Assembly: GCF_001482305.1 (NCBI RefSeq)
Contig: NZ_LOHP01000046.1
Location: forward strand, 106,554-170,553
Origin: Leucobacter sp. G161
Lineage (GTDB): Bacteria; Actinomycetota; Actinomycetes; Actinomycetales; Microbacteriaceae
Length of the DNA: 64,000 bases
Direction of reading: 5' to 3'
Positions within the stretch are counted from its first letter, which is position 1, and each line of letters begins with the position of its first letter. Below are positions 25,288 to 33,271 of this stretch, piece after piece. A model generated the notes under the pieces. The model had not been told where the DNA came from. It ran no database searches and saw only the letters and a program-made list of their open reading frames with translations. The translations under genes were made by a program, and so were the position numbers.

Positions 25288-25998
25288 CTACGCTCCGAGG
25301 TACGCCTCGATAACGCGGGGATCCTCCGCAAGCTCCGATGCCGGCCCCTGCAGTGTCACGCGCCCCGATTCGAGCACGTAGGCCCGGTCGGCGATCTTCA
25401 GCGCCGCTTTTGCGTTCTGTTCAACGAGCAACACGGTCGTGCCTTCCTGGTTCACCGCCCGGATGATGTCCATCACCTGTTTCACGATGAGCGGTGCGAG
25501 CCCCATCGAGGGCTCGTCGAGGAGGAGGAGCTTCGGCCCGCCAACGAGCGCGCGCCCGAGGGCAAGCATCTGCTGCTCGCCGCCCGACAGCGTGCCTCCC
25601 TGCTGATCGCGCCGCTCGGCGAGTCTCGGCATGAGCTCGTAGGCGTGGTCGGCTCGGGACGCGATGAGCTTCTGGTCCTTCACCAGATACCCGCCGAGCA
25701 GCAGGTTCTCGTGGACCGTCATCGTCGAAAAAATGCGACGTCCTTCGGGAATGTGCAGCAGGCCGGCACCGACCATATCCCACGGCTGCAGCTTCGCGAG
25801 GTCCATGTCACCCCAGGTGACGCTGCCACTCTTCGCCCGCACGAGGCCGGAGATCATCGACAGCGTCGAGGTCTTGCCGGCGCCGTTGTTGCCGAGCAGC
25901 GACACGATCTCGCCCTCGTTGACTTCCAGGCTGAGGTTCCGCAGCGCGTGCACCCGGTTGTAGTACAGCTCAACATTCTCGAGTACGAGCGTGCTCAT
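25288..25998 (-). CDS. livF: Branched-chain-amino-acid-type ABC importer ATPase LivF
   Basis: A 236-residue cytosolic ATPase. Walker A is GNNGAGKTS, the signature LSGGEQQMLALGRAL and Walker B LLLLDEPSMGLAP; the last, with the short length, is typical of LivF. It overlaps livG by four bases. With LivG, LivM, LivH and the lipoprotein at 28983-30149 it forms a complete amino-acid importer. Because it faces the hydroxyproline-type operon, its ligand may be hydroxyproline or a related amino acid rather than leucine. That is inference. Confidence 0.92.
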   Translation of the reverse strand: MSTLVLENVELYYNRVHALRNLSLEVNEGEIVSLLGNNGAGKTSTLSMISGLVRAKSGSVTWGDMDLAKLQPWDMVGAGLLHIPEGRRIFSTMTVHENLLLGGYLVKDQKLIASRADHAYELMPRLAERRDQQGGTLSGGEQQMLALGRALVGGPKLLLLDEPSMGLAPLIVKQVMDIIRAVNQEGTTVLLVEQNAKAALKIADRAYVLESGRVTLQGPASELAEDPRVIEAYLGA

Positions 25999-26822
25999 TC
26001 CTCTTCCTCTCCGAGGTATGCGGCGATAACCAGCGGGTTGTTCTTAACCTGCTCGGGGGTACCGTCTGCAATCTCTTTCCCGTAGTTCAGCACGACGACG
26101 CGCTCGGAGATCTCCATCACGAGGCCCATGTCATGTTCGATGAGCACAATGCTCACCCCGATGTCGCGGATCCTGCGGATGAGCCCCATCAGCTCGTTCT
26201 TCTCGTTGTGGTTGAGGCCTGCTCCCGGCTCGTCGAGCAACAGCAGCTTGGGCTGTGTGGCAAGCGCCCTGGCGATCTCGACCCGACGCTGCTCACCGTA
26301 GGGGAGCTGCGTGACGAGTAGCTCGTCGTCGGCCCGGAAGCCGACAAAGTCGAGCCAGCCACGCGCATCCTCGGTGCACTGCGCCTCGCTGCGCTTGTAG
26401 CGCGGCGTGTGCAGCATTGCGTCGAAGACGTTTTGCCCGAGGTGCGAGTGCATTCCGGTTTTCACGTTTTCGAGCACGCTCATGTCCGAGAACAGTCGCA
26501 CGTTCTGGAAGGTGCGCGCCATCCCGCGCGTCGTAATGTACGACGGCTTGCGCCGGGTCACGGGCTCGCCGTCAAACACGACCGTTCCCTCGTTCGGGCG
26601 GTAGAAGCCGGAGATGCAGTTAAACGCACTCGTCTTCCCGGCACCGTTGGGCCCAATGACGGACACGCTCTCTCCCTCGTGCACCGAGAAGCTCAGCCCG
26701 GCGACGGCCTTAATTCCGCCGAAGGAGACCGCGAGGTCTTGCACTTCGAGGAGCACGGGCCGCGAATCAGTCGGGGCCGTGCTCTGCCCGGCAACGGGTG
26801 CCGGTGTCTGGGTGGTGGTCAT
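25995..26822 (-). CDS. livG: Branched-chain-amino-acid-type ABC importer ATPase LivG
   Basis: A 275-residue ATPase. An N-terminal extension of about 20 residues precedes the ABC domain with Walker A GPNGAGKTS, the LivG-type insert FQNVRLFSDMSVLENV, the variant signature LPYGEQRRVEIARAL and Walker B LLLLDEPGAGLN. The domain ends ADGTPEQVKNNPLVIAAYLG. It overlaps livM and livF by four bases each and should pair with LivF on the LivH/LivM permease dimer. Confidence 0.92.
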   Translation of the reverse strand: MTTTQTPAPVAGQSTAPTDSRPVLLEVQDLAVSFGGIKAVAGLSFSVHEGESVSVIGPNGAGKTSAFNCISGFYRPNEGTVVFDGEPVTRRKPSYITTRGMARTFQNVRLFSDMSVLENVKTGMHSHLGQNVFDAMLHTPRYKRSEAQCTEDARGWLDFVGFRADDELLVTQLPYGEQRRVEIARALATQPKLLLLDEPGAGLNHNEKNELMGLIRRIRDIGVSIVLIEHDMGLVMEISERVVVLNYGKEIADGTPEQVKNNPLVIAAYLGEEEE

Positions 26823-27997
26823 CGCGTTCCCTCCTGATCCGGTTCTGCTGCAGTGTGCGGATCGGCATCGTCGTGCACCTCACCGGCGTAGTCGTCGTCG
26901 ACGCCCACCACTCCGACAGTCGCCGTCGGCGGGATCTCGGGGATCTCACGCTTCTTCAGGAACGGCAGCACGGCGTTCGCCGGCCAGATGCCCTGTGGCC
27001 TGAAGATCATGGCGACGACAAGGAGCACACCGAACAACAGGAAGCGCCATTCGGAGAACTCCCGGAGGAACTCCGGAGCGAGCGACACGAACAGCGCACC
27101 GATGATGACGCCCGGTGTGGATCCCATGCCGCCGAGGACGACGGCCATGAGCACGAGCGCGGAGTAGAGGAACTCGAAACTGTTCGGCGAGATCGCCGAC
27201 AGATGCCCGGCCATGAGGGTGCCAGCGAAGCCGCCCCACACCGCTCCGATGATGTACGCGGCGAGCTTCGTCGTATAGCCGTTGATGCCCATCGCTTCGC
27301 TGACGTCCTCGTCGTCGCGCACGGATTTCCAGGCCCGGCCGAGCTTGCCCTTGCCGAGCCGGGCGACGGCGACAACCGCGAGGCCGATGCCGACGATGAG
27401 CACGAAGTAGTAGAAGAGGATCTTCGGCCCGAAGTGGATGCCGCCGATCTCGAGGCCGTCCGCGAACGACCATCCGAAGAAGGACCAGGTGGGGATGCCG
27501 TGGATGCCCGAGGGGCCGCCGGTGATCTTCAGGTTGTTCGCGGTGATGCGGATGATCTCGCCGAAGCCGAGGGTGACGATCGCGAGATAGTCGGAGCGTA
27601 GCCGCAGTGTCGGCCCGCCGATGACGATGCCCGCGATGATGCAGGCGATGACCACGAACGGGATCGTCTCGAGCATCGACAGCCCAAACTGGGTGGTGAG
27701 GATGCCACTCGTATATGCCCCAACCGCCATGAAGGCGATGTAGCCGAGGTCCAGGAGCCCGGCGTACCCAACGACGACGTTGAGGCCCATCGCGAGCACG
27801 ATGTAGATCATCGCCGATGTGAGGATCGAGATGAGGTACGGCGTTGCCGTGATGAAGGGCAGCGCGAGGGCCGCGATAAACAGCACCGCACCGACGATCT
27901 TCATGAACCGCTCAGGGGCGAGCAGCCCGGTTATTGGCGCTGGCCGCTGGATGAACGGCTTGGGCGCCACGAGGCGCGGAACCGATGTCTTTGCCAT
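26819..27997 (-). CDS. livM: Branched-chain-amino-acid-type ABC permease LivM
   Basis: A polytopic membrane permease of 392 residues with the LivM signature NVVVGYAGLLDLGYIAFMAVGAY. The cytoplasmic loop MGINGYTTKLAAYIIGAVWGG contacts the ATPases. A charged cytoplasmic tail of about 40 residues ends the protein. The ATG at 27997 is preferred, with AAAGGG 10 nt upstream. A GTG at 28006 overlaps the livH stop (GTGA) and is the alternative, but its Shine-Dalgarno would be only 1-2 nt away. Confidence 0.9.
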   Translation of the reverse strand: MAKTSVPRLVAPKPFIQRPAPITGLLAPERFMKIVGAVLFIAALALPFITATPYLISILTSAMIYIVLAMGLNVVVGYAGLLDLGYIAFMAVGAYTSGILTTQFGLSMLETIPFVVIACIIAGIVIGGPTLRLRSDYLAIVTLGFGEIIRITANNLKITGGPSGIHGIPTWSFFGWSFADGLEIGGIHFGPKILFYYFVLIVGIGLAVVAVARLGKGKLGRAWKSVRDDEDVSEAMGINGYTTKLAAYIIGAVWGGFAGTLMAGHLSAISPNSFEFLYSALVLMAVVLGGMGSTPGVIIGALFVSLAPEFLREFSEWRFLLFGVLLVVAMIFRPQGIWPANAVLPFLKKREIPEIPPTATVGVVGVDDDYAGEVHDDADPHTAAEPDQEGTR

Positions 27998-28002
27998 GTG
28001 GA

Positions 28003-28896
28003 TCACACCCTTTCAACCACGCGCTCACCGAGCAAGCCGGTGGGGCGGAACACGAGGAACAGAATGAGGAAGCCGAACGCGAAGACATCGCGCCATTGGC
28101 CGCCGAACCACGACGTGCCAAATGACTCAAGCAGGCCGAGCACGATCCCGCCGAGCATGGCCCCGTAGAGGTTGCCGATGCCGCCAATCACGGCTGCGGT
28201 GAACGCCTTCAACCCGATCACGAACCCCATGAGGAAGTCGATGGTGCCGTAGTACGCAGCGGCCATCACCCCCGCGGCGCCTGCGAGCGCCGAGCCGATG
28301 AAGAACGTGCGCGAGATGACGCGGTTCACGTTGACGCCCATGAGCAGGGCAGCTTTCTGGTCGAGGGCGATCGCGCGCATCGCGCGGCCCTCTCGTGAGT
28401 GCATAACGTAGCGCTGCAGCCCGAACATGAGGATCGCAGCGACGAACATAAGGACGATCTGCGGCATGGTGACGCGCGCACCCAAGATCTCGAGCGGTTC
28501 CCCCTGGAGGCGGATCGGGAACACGAGCGGGCTCGCGCCGAAGATCTGGCGCACCGCATACTCGAGGGTGAACGAAACCCCGACAGCGGTAATGAGTGCC
28601 GCGAGGCGTGGGCTCGTGCGGAGTGGCCGGTAGGCGATCCGCTCGATGGCGACCCCAATGCCGCCCGTGAGCAGCATCGTAATCAGCAGCACGAGGAGGA
28701 GGACAGGGATTGAGCCGAGGCCGAACAGCCCCGTGAATCCGCCGAGGACGACGAATGCGAGGAATGAACCGAGCATGTAGAGATCGCCGTGAGCAAAGTT
28801 CAGCAGCTTAATGATGCCGTAGACCATGCTGTAACCGAGGGCGACGAGAGCGTAGAACGAGCCAACGAAGAGCCCGTTCCAAATGAGTTGGAACAC
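28003..28896 (-). CDS. livH: Branched-chain-amino-acid-type ABC permease LivH
   Basis: A 297-residue membrane permease with about eight hydrophobic segments and family motifs SFYALVALGYSMVYGIIKLLNFAHG and AVIGGIGNLYGAMLGG. It is the partner of LivM. Translation starts at a GTG with GAGAGG 7 nt upstream. It is separated from the binding-protein gene by 86 nt that hold a strong hairpin, and it is followed directly by livM. Confidence 0.92.
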   Translation of the reverse strand: MFQLIWNGLFVGSFYALVALGYSMVYGIIKLLNFAHGDLYMLGSFLAFVVLGGFTGLFGLGSIPVLLLVLLITMLLTGGIGVAIERIAYRPLRTSPRLAALITAVGVSFTLEYAVRQIFGASPLVFPIRLQGEPLEILGARVTMPQIVLMFVAAILMFGLQRYVMHSREGRAMRAIALDQKAALLMGVNVNRVISRTFFIGSALAGAAGVMAAAYYGTIDFLMGFVIGLKAFTAAVIGGIGNLYGAMLGGIVLGLLESFGTSWFGGQWRDVFAFGFLILFLVFRPTGLLGERVVERV

Positions 28897-28937
28897 AGGT
28901 GAACCTCTCTGCGACGTTGAGGAGGGGTTGGAGGGGA

Positions 28938-28972
28938 GGGTGATCGGCTGAGCTGGACCCTCAGCCGATCAC
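28938..28972 (-). terminator. Hairpin between binding-protein gene and livH
   Basis: Perfect 14-bp arms (GGTGATCGGCTGAG and complement) with a 7-nt loop start 10 nt past the binding-protein stop. No T-run follows. It probably limits read-through so the lipoprotein exceeds LivHMGF. Confidence 0.65.
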
Positions 28973-28982
28973 CGCTGGGCCC

Positions 28983-30149
28983 CTAGGACAGGTCGTCGGA
29001 AAGGATGAACGCGCCCTTCTCGCCGGTGGGCGAGACGATGACGAATCCGCCACCCTCGCGCGAGCCGTCGGCTGCGAAGGTCAGGTCGCCTGACAGGAGC
29101 GGGAAGCCCTTCATGCCTGCGAGTGCCCCGTTCACCGCTTCGGCGTCGGTGCCGCCAGCCTCTTCCATTGCGGCTGCGATGACCTTGACTGCCTCGTAGG
29201 TCTGCATCGAGTAGGGGCCGGGGTCGGCCTTCGCGAGCTCAGTGTAGGCCGCGACCCACTTGTCGCCGCCCTCGAGCATGTCTGGGGTGCGCGTGAAGGT
29301 GCCGAAGACGTTGTCGATCGCGGGCCCCGCGATCGCCGCGAGCTGTGCATCCACGGAACCGTCACCCACGAGCACGACGCCGTCGTACCCGGAGGCACGC
29401 AGCTGGTCGATGAGCAGCCCGCCGGCCTGGTAGTAGCCGGTCCAGTAGATGAAGTCCGGGCTCACCCCGAGCACACTGTTGATGTTCGCCGCGAAGTCCT
29501 TCTCGTCGGGGTTGACCGACTCGCGCTTCACGATGTTCAGGCTGCCGGCCTGCTCTTCGAACGAGTTCGCGAGGTCGACGGAGTAGTCGGTGTTGTCGTC
29601 GATGAGGACGACGTTCTTGGAACCGAGCTTCTCGGCGTATGCGATCGCGGCGGCGGCCTGCTGGGTGCCGGTGCCGTTGATGAGAAACGCCCCCTGGTCA
29701 ACAAGCTTGGTCGAGTTCGCTGCGGGGATGACCATCGGCACCCCTGCTCCCTCGAACACCGGGAGGGTCGGGAGAGTCGCACCCGAGCAGTAGCCACCGA
29801 CGGAGCCGTGCACGCCGGCGCTCACGAGCTTGTTTGCGGCCGAGACCGCCTGAGTTGCGTCGCAGCCGTCGTCTTCGGTGACGAGCTCGAGGTCGCGGCC
29901 ATCGACCCCGCCCTCGGCGTTGATCTCGTCGATGGCGAGCTGCGCACCGAACTTCATGTAGTCGCCGAAGGCGGCCTCAGAACCGGAGAATGGGGCGAGC
30001 ATGCCGAGTTTGATCGGGCCATCGCTCGATCCACCGCCGTCACCACCCGCGAGCCCACCAGAGCATCCGGTCAGCACCAGTGCAGCCGTGGCCGCAATCG
30101 CACCGAACGTCGCCAGTCTCCGCACACGTGAGTTAGAACGTGAAATCAT
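28983..30149 (-). CDS. Amino-acid ABC importer substrate-binding lipoprotein (LivK-like)
   Basis: A 388-residue lipoprotein: twin-arginine-containing basic N-terminus, hydrophobic segment and lipobox LTGC, then a Gly/Ser linker. The mature part is a Leu/Ile/Val-binding type 1 periplasmic domain (IKLGMLAPFSGSEAAFGDYMKFGAQLAIDEINA). The ATG at 30149 follows GGAAGGA with a 7-nt spacer; a longer in-frame start would lack a signal peptide at its N-terminus. It is the first gene of the liv operon. The roughly 200-nt upstream gap holds the interrupted palindrome ATTCA-TCAT-TGAAT (30168-30181), a possible regulator site just before the Shine-Dalgarno. Confidence 0.9.
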   Translation of the reverse strand: MISRSNSRVRRLATFGAIAATAALVLTGCSGGLAGGDGGGSSDGPIKLGMLAPFSGSEAAFGDYMKFGAQLAIDEINAEGGVDGRDLELVTEDDGCDATQAVSAANKLVSAGVHGSVGGYCSGATLPTLPVFEGAGVPMVIPAANSTKLVDQGAFLINGTGTQQAAAAIAYAEKLGSKNVVLIDDNTDYSVDLANSFEEQAGSLNIVKRESVNPDEKDFAANINSVLGVSPDFIYWTGYYQAGGLLIDQLRASGYDGVVLVGDGSVDAQLAAIAGPAIDNVFGTFTRTPDMLEGGDKWVAAYTELAKADPGPYSMQTYEAVKVIAAAMEEAGGTDAEAVNGALAGMKGFPLLSGDLTFAADGSREGGGFVIVSPTGEKGAFILSDDLS

Positions 30150-30348
30150 TGACGATTCCTTCCAATCATTCATCATTGAATATTGAGCGGGAGATGCGTG
30201 CTGCGCCACAAGGACCGTCATTGGTCATAGGTCGCGACGCTCGCAGGCCCCGTCAGTGCAATGTTACTGATTTAGTGGAAGAGCGCAAACAATCTAGGTC
30301 ACGATTCCGAAACGGTCTCGGAGTCGCCCTGAGATATATCGGGTGGAT

Positions 30349-31896
30349 TTACTCCGAGATACGCAGTCGCGCTTCGAGTGTTCCAATCGTGAGATACTCC
30401 ACGATCTCGACCTGTTCCCCAGGCGTGAGCTCCGTCTGCTGACCGAAAGCGTCATAGACGAAGACGCCATTCGTTGACTGCAGATCCTCGACCGTCCAGA
30501 CGTCACCTGCGCGACGCAACCGCGCGTGTGACTTCGAGAGCGTGCGGGTCGCGTCATGAACCACGAGCACGTCTGATTCGTCGACCGCGACAGGCTTCCG
30601 CCCCAGCACGATGTCGTCTGACAGGAGTTCGTGTGTCTGCCCGTCGGGCAGCTCGAGCACCCAATGAGTGCGGCGCGAAACGACGACCGTGCGGTCAAAA
30701 TCGTCGTCCACGGGCGAGGTGTCTGTGGCGGGCGCCGGGCGCGCGACCGGTGTTGAGACGACCTTCGGCGCGGGCCGAACCGGGGCGACGACCTCGGCGT
30801 CTTGCACTGGCGCTACGGCGGGAATGGCAACGGGCACGGGCACGACAACGGGTTCAGGCTGCGACTCCCGCGCAGGCTCGGGCTCAGCGGTGACGAGAGG
30901 ATCCGGTGCTGCGACGTGATCCGGTGCTGTGACGTGATCCGGTGCCGCGACCTGCTCCGGTGCCGCGGTGGGCTCCGGTTCTTCCGCAACGGGGGCGGAC
31001 TGAGCAACGGGCGCGGGCTGAGCAACGGGGACGGGCTGGACAGCGGGCGCAGGCGCCGCGGCAGGTGCGGGCTGTGGCCAGGAGAACGGCCGCAGATCCT
31101 GCCCATTCCCGAAGGAAGTTTCCCGTGCGGGGAGTTCCTCCCCAGCAAGTCGCAAGAAGTTGCCCTCGGTGGTCTTCCCAAATCCCCACGGGTTGTTCTG
31201 GGGCAGCGGGGCCGGGGCCGCAATCCCGGGGCTCACTGCGCCCGGCATTGCCGGGACCGCCGGCACTGCTGGAGCCGCTGCTTCATCGCTGTCCGGAGCG
31301 ATCGGGGCCTGGTGCTCGATTGACGATGCAGGTGCCGAGGGGCGAACCTGCGGCTCCTCCGAGCCGGGTGCTGCGGGCCGCAACCCCGGCACTGGTGGCA
31401 TCGTAAAGCTGCCCTGCGTAGGCGCAGAGACCTGCTGCGTTGGCTGCAGCAGCGGATAGACCTGGCCGTCCGCCCCGTACTCGACGAGCCCGGCGCCGCC
31501 CGGAACCGCGCCGTAGCCGCCGTCCTGCACGCGACTGCCGAGAAGTGTCGCCCACAGGGGCGGAAGCAGCGCCCCGAGCACCGTCATCCCGGTGGTCTCG
31601 CCGTGTTCGCGGTTGATGCGATGCATCGTGAGAATCGACATCACGTAGGTGATGATCGACAGCCCAGGGATGACCGAGAAGATGGCGGTCCATCCGGGAA
31701 GGCCGGCGCGCTCGATAAGCCGCCATTGGTTCCAGACGGGGATCCATCCGTGCACGGCTGGGAGCCCAATCAGCGGGAACAGGCGGGCGAGCGCCCACAA
31801 GTACCATACGTAGACCGCCACACCGACGAGCGACCAGATACCAAAGATGGCAATGATGGCCCCGCTAAATCCTGGGAATCCTAAACCGTCGGACAT
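30349..31896 (-). CDS. Membrane protein with DUF5684-like N-terminus and C-terminal FHA domain
   Basis: A 515-residue protein. The first 125 residues form about three or four membrane segments with the block GWIPVWNQWRLIERAGLPGW, as in DUF5684. A long Pro/Ala/Val-rich linker (about 140-400) follows. The last 95 residues are an FHA domain with the phosphothreonine-binding elements VLGRKPV, LSKSHARL and LQSTNGVFV. It should bind phosphorylated targets of the kinase at 44136-45275. It lies 73 nt after the PP2C gene and ends the operon. Confidence 0.85.
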   Translation of the reverse strand: MSDGLGFPGFSGAIIAIFGIWSLVGVAVYVWYLWALARLFPLIGLPAVHGWIPVWNQWRLIERAGLPGWTAIFSVIPGLSIITYVMSILTMHRINREHGETTGMTVLGALLPPLWATLLGSRVQDGGYGAVPGGAGLVEYGADGQVYPLLQPTQQVSAPTQGSFTMPPVPGLRPAAPGSEEPQVRPSAPASSIEHQAPIAPDSDEAAAPAVPAVPAMPGAVSPGIAAPAPLPQNNPWGFGKTTEGNFLRLAGEELPARETSFGNGQDLRPFSWPQPAPAAAPAPAVQPVPVAQPAPVAQSAPVAEEPEPTAAPEQVAAPDHVTAPDHVAAPDPLVTAEPEPARESQPEPVVVPVPVAIPAVAPVQDAEVVAPVRPAPKVVSTPVARPAPATDTSPVDDDFDRTVVVSRRTHWVLELPDGQTHELLSDDIVLGRKPVAVDESDVLVVHDATRTLSKSHARLRRAGDVWTVEDLQSTNGVFVYDAFGQQTELTPGEQVEIVEYLTIGTLEARLRISE

Positions 31897-31969
31897 GTGC
31901 TCCTCGCCTCTACCAGCAATCTCCTGATGCAGATAACGCTACCTTGCGCACAACGCTTCCGTGAACGGG

Positions 31970-33271
31970 CTACGGCAGCAGCTGCCCGACGATCCACCAC
32001 ACACCGGCGACGGCAACGGCGGAGACACCAACCCCACCCACGAACGCGATGAGCCCGAACCTGCGGTTCATGCTCGCGATCGACGGCAGTTCGGTTCGTG
32101 CAGCCACCGGGAGTTCGTAGCCCGCAGGAGGGTCACCAATTGACTGCGCGGAGACCGATCCGCGGCGGAGCTCCCCCGTATTCTCCGTGCGCCGTCCGTA
32201 CATGACCGGGATGCTGGATCGCACGCCCTCACGCGGGCGCGCATCCTCGGAGACGGGGAACGGCGAGGCGGGCGCCCGGAGCCGGGAGTCGATGGGGCGC
32301 TTGAACAGTTGCGCACGCAGCTCGGGCGACAGTTCATCGAGTGGTTCAGGCACCGCAGCGCCGGGCTGCGTAGCCCTGCCGGGGCCTGGCGCGGTCGCCG
32401 TGTCCTCAACGTCCCCCATCGGTTCGTCGCCCGTGCTCACTCGCTCACCCCCGACGCGTGCTGTGCAGGCGGGTTTCGCCGCGGCCTGGTCGCCGTGATC
32501 GTCTTGTCCGAATCGGTGACGCCGTGTGCTCCGGTCGCTGAGCCGACGTGCCAGGTACGGCCTCCAACCAATGATGTCGACCACGATCACGGTGATATTG
32601 TCGCGGCCACCCGCATCGTTAGCGCGCTGCACAAGCTCCGCGGCGACCGCGTCTGCTCGCCCACCCATAGTGAGCACTGCACGGATCTCCTCGTCCTCAA
32701 GCTCGGTTGTCAGCCCGTCCGAGCACACGAGCAGTCGGGTGCCCGTCTCGACCGGGAGCAGCCATGAGTCTGCCGTCGAATCGCTCGAGCCAAGCGCACG
32801 AGTGATGATGTTGCGGGGTGGGAGCGGGGCTCCCGCGTCGCTCCGGCGCGTCTCTTCGGCAAGCGAGTGATCGACGGTAATCTGCTGCAGCTCGGAGCCG
32901 CGGTGCATGTACACGCGAGAGTCACCGATGTTCAGCACGAGCCAGTGCAGCTCACCCTCGTGTTCGACGAGCATGGCCCCGGACAGTGTGCACCCGGCTC
33001 CCCGTTCCCGGCCGGCAGCCACCTCGGCGACCGCAATCCGAGCCGCGTTCAGGGTTTCGCCCGCCGCAGGGACACTCGTGGGGCGTCCAGCCACAATGCC
33101 GTCAGCAAATGCGGCGAGCGCGGCCCGACTCGCGAGGTCACCGGCTTCGTGCCCGCCCATCCCGTCTGCGACCAGAAAGCAGGGAGTTGCGGCGAGGACC
33201 GAGTCCTCATTCACTTGCCGTTTTCGCCCCACGTCACTCAGCGTCGCGAAATCAAGCTCGACGCTGTTCAT
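31970..33271 (-). CDS. PP2C-family Ser/Thr phosphatase with C-terminal membrane anchor
   Basis: A 433-residue phosphatase. The N-terminal domain (to about 240) has all metal-binding motifs: NEDS (21-24), ADGMGGHEAG (from 35), IGDSRVY, CSDGLT and RDNITVIVVD. A linker of about 150 residues leads to a single membrane segment (LIAFVGGVGVSAVAVAGVWWIVG) with only four residues outside. It would reverse phosphorylation by the operon's kinase. The ATG at 33271 overlaps the upstream stop (ATGA) with GAGGAG 7 nt ahead. The upstream in-frame start would read through the transglutaminase gene. Confidence 0.9.
   Translation of the reverse strand: MNSVELDFATLSDVGRKRQVNEDSVLAATPCFLVADGMGGHEAGDLASRAALAAFADGIVAGRPTSVPAAGETLNAARIAVAEVAAGRERGAGCTLSGAMLVEHEGELHWLVLNIGDSRVYMHRGSELQQITVDHSLAEETRRSDAGAPLPPRNIITRALGSSDSTADSWLLPVETGTRLLVCSDGLTTELEDEEIRAVLTMGGRADAVAAELVQRANDAGGRDNITVIVVDIIGWRPYLARRLSDRSTRRHRFGQDDHGDQAAAKPACTARVGGERVSTGDEPMGDVEDTATAPGPGRATQPGAAVPEPLDELSPELRAQLFKRPIDSRLRAPASPFPVSEDARPREGVRSSIPVMYGRRTENTGELRRGSVSAQSIGDPPAGYELPVAARTELPSIASMNRRFGLIAFVGGVGVSAVAVAGVWWIVGQLLP

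Noticed and set aside
24956..25381. Open frame across the convergent gap after the FAD-subunit gene
   Set aside because: It runs through the 11-bp tandem repeats, which shift frame each copy, and enters livF antisense; no recognisable protein.
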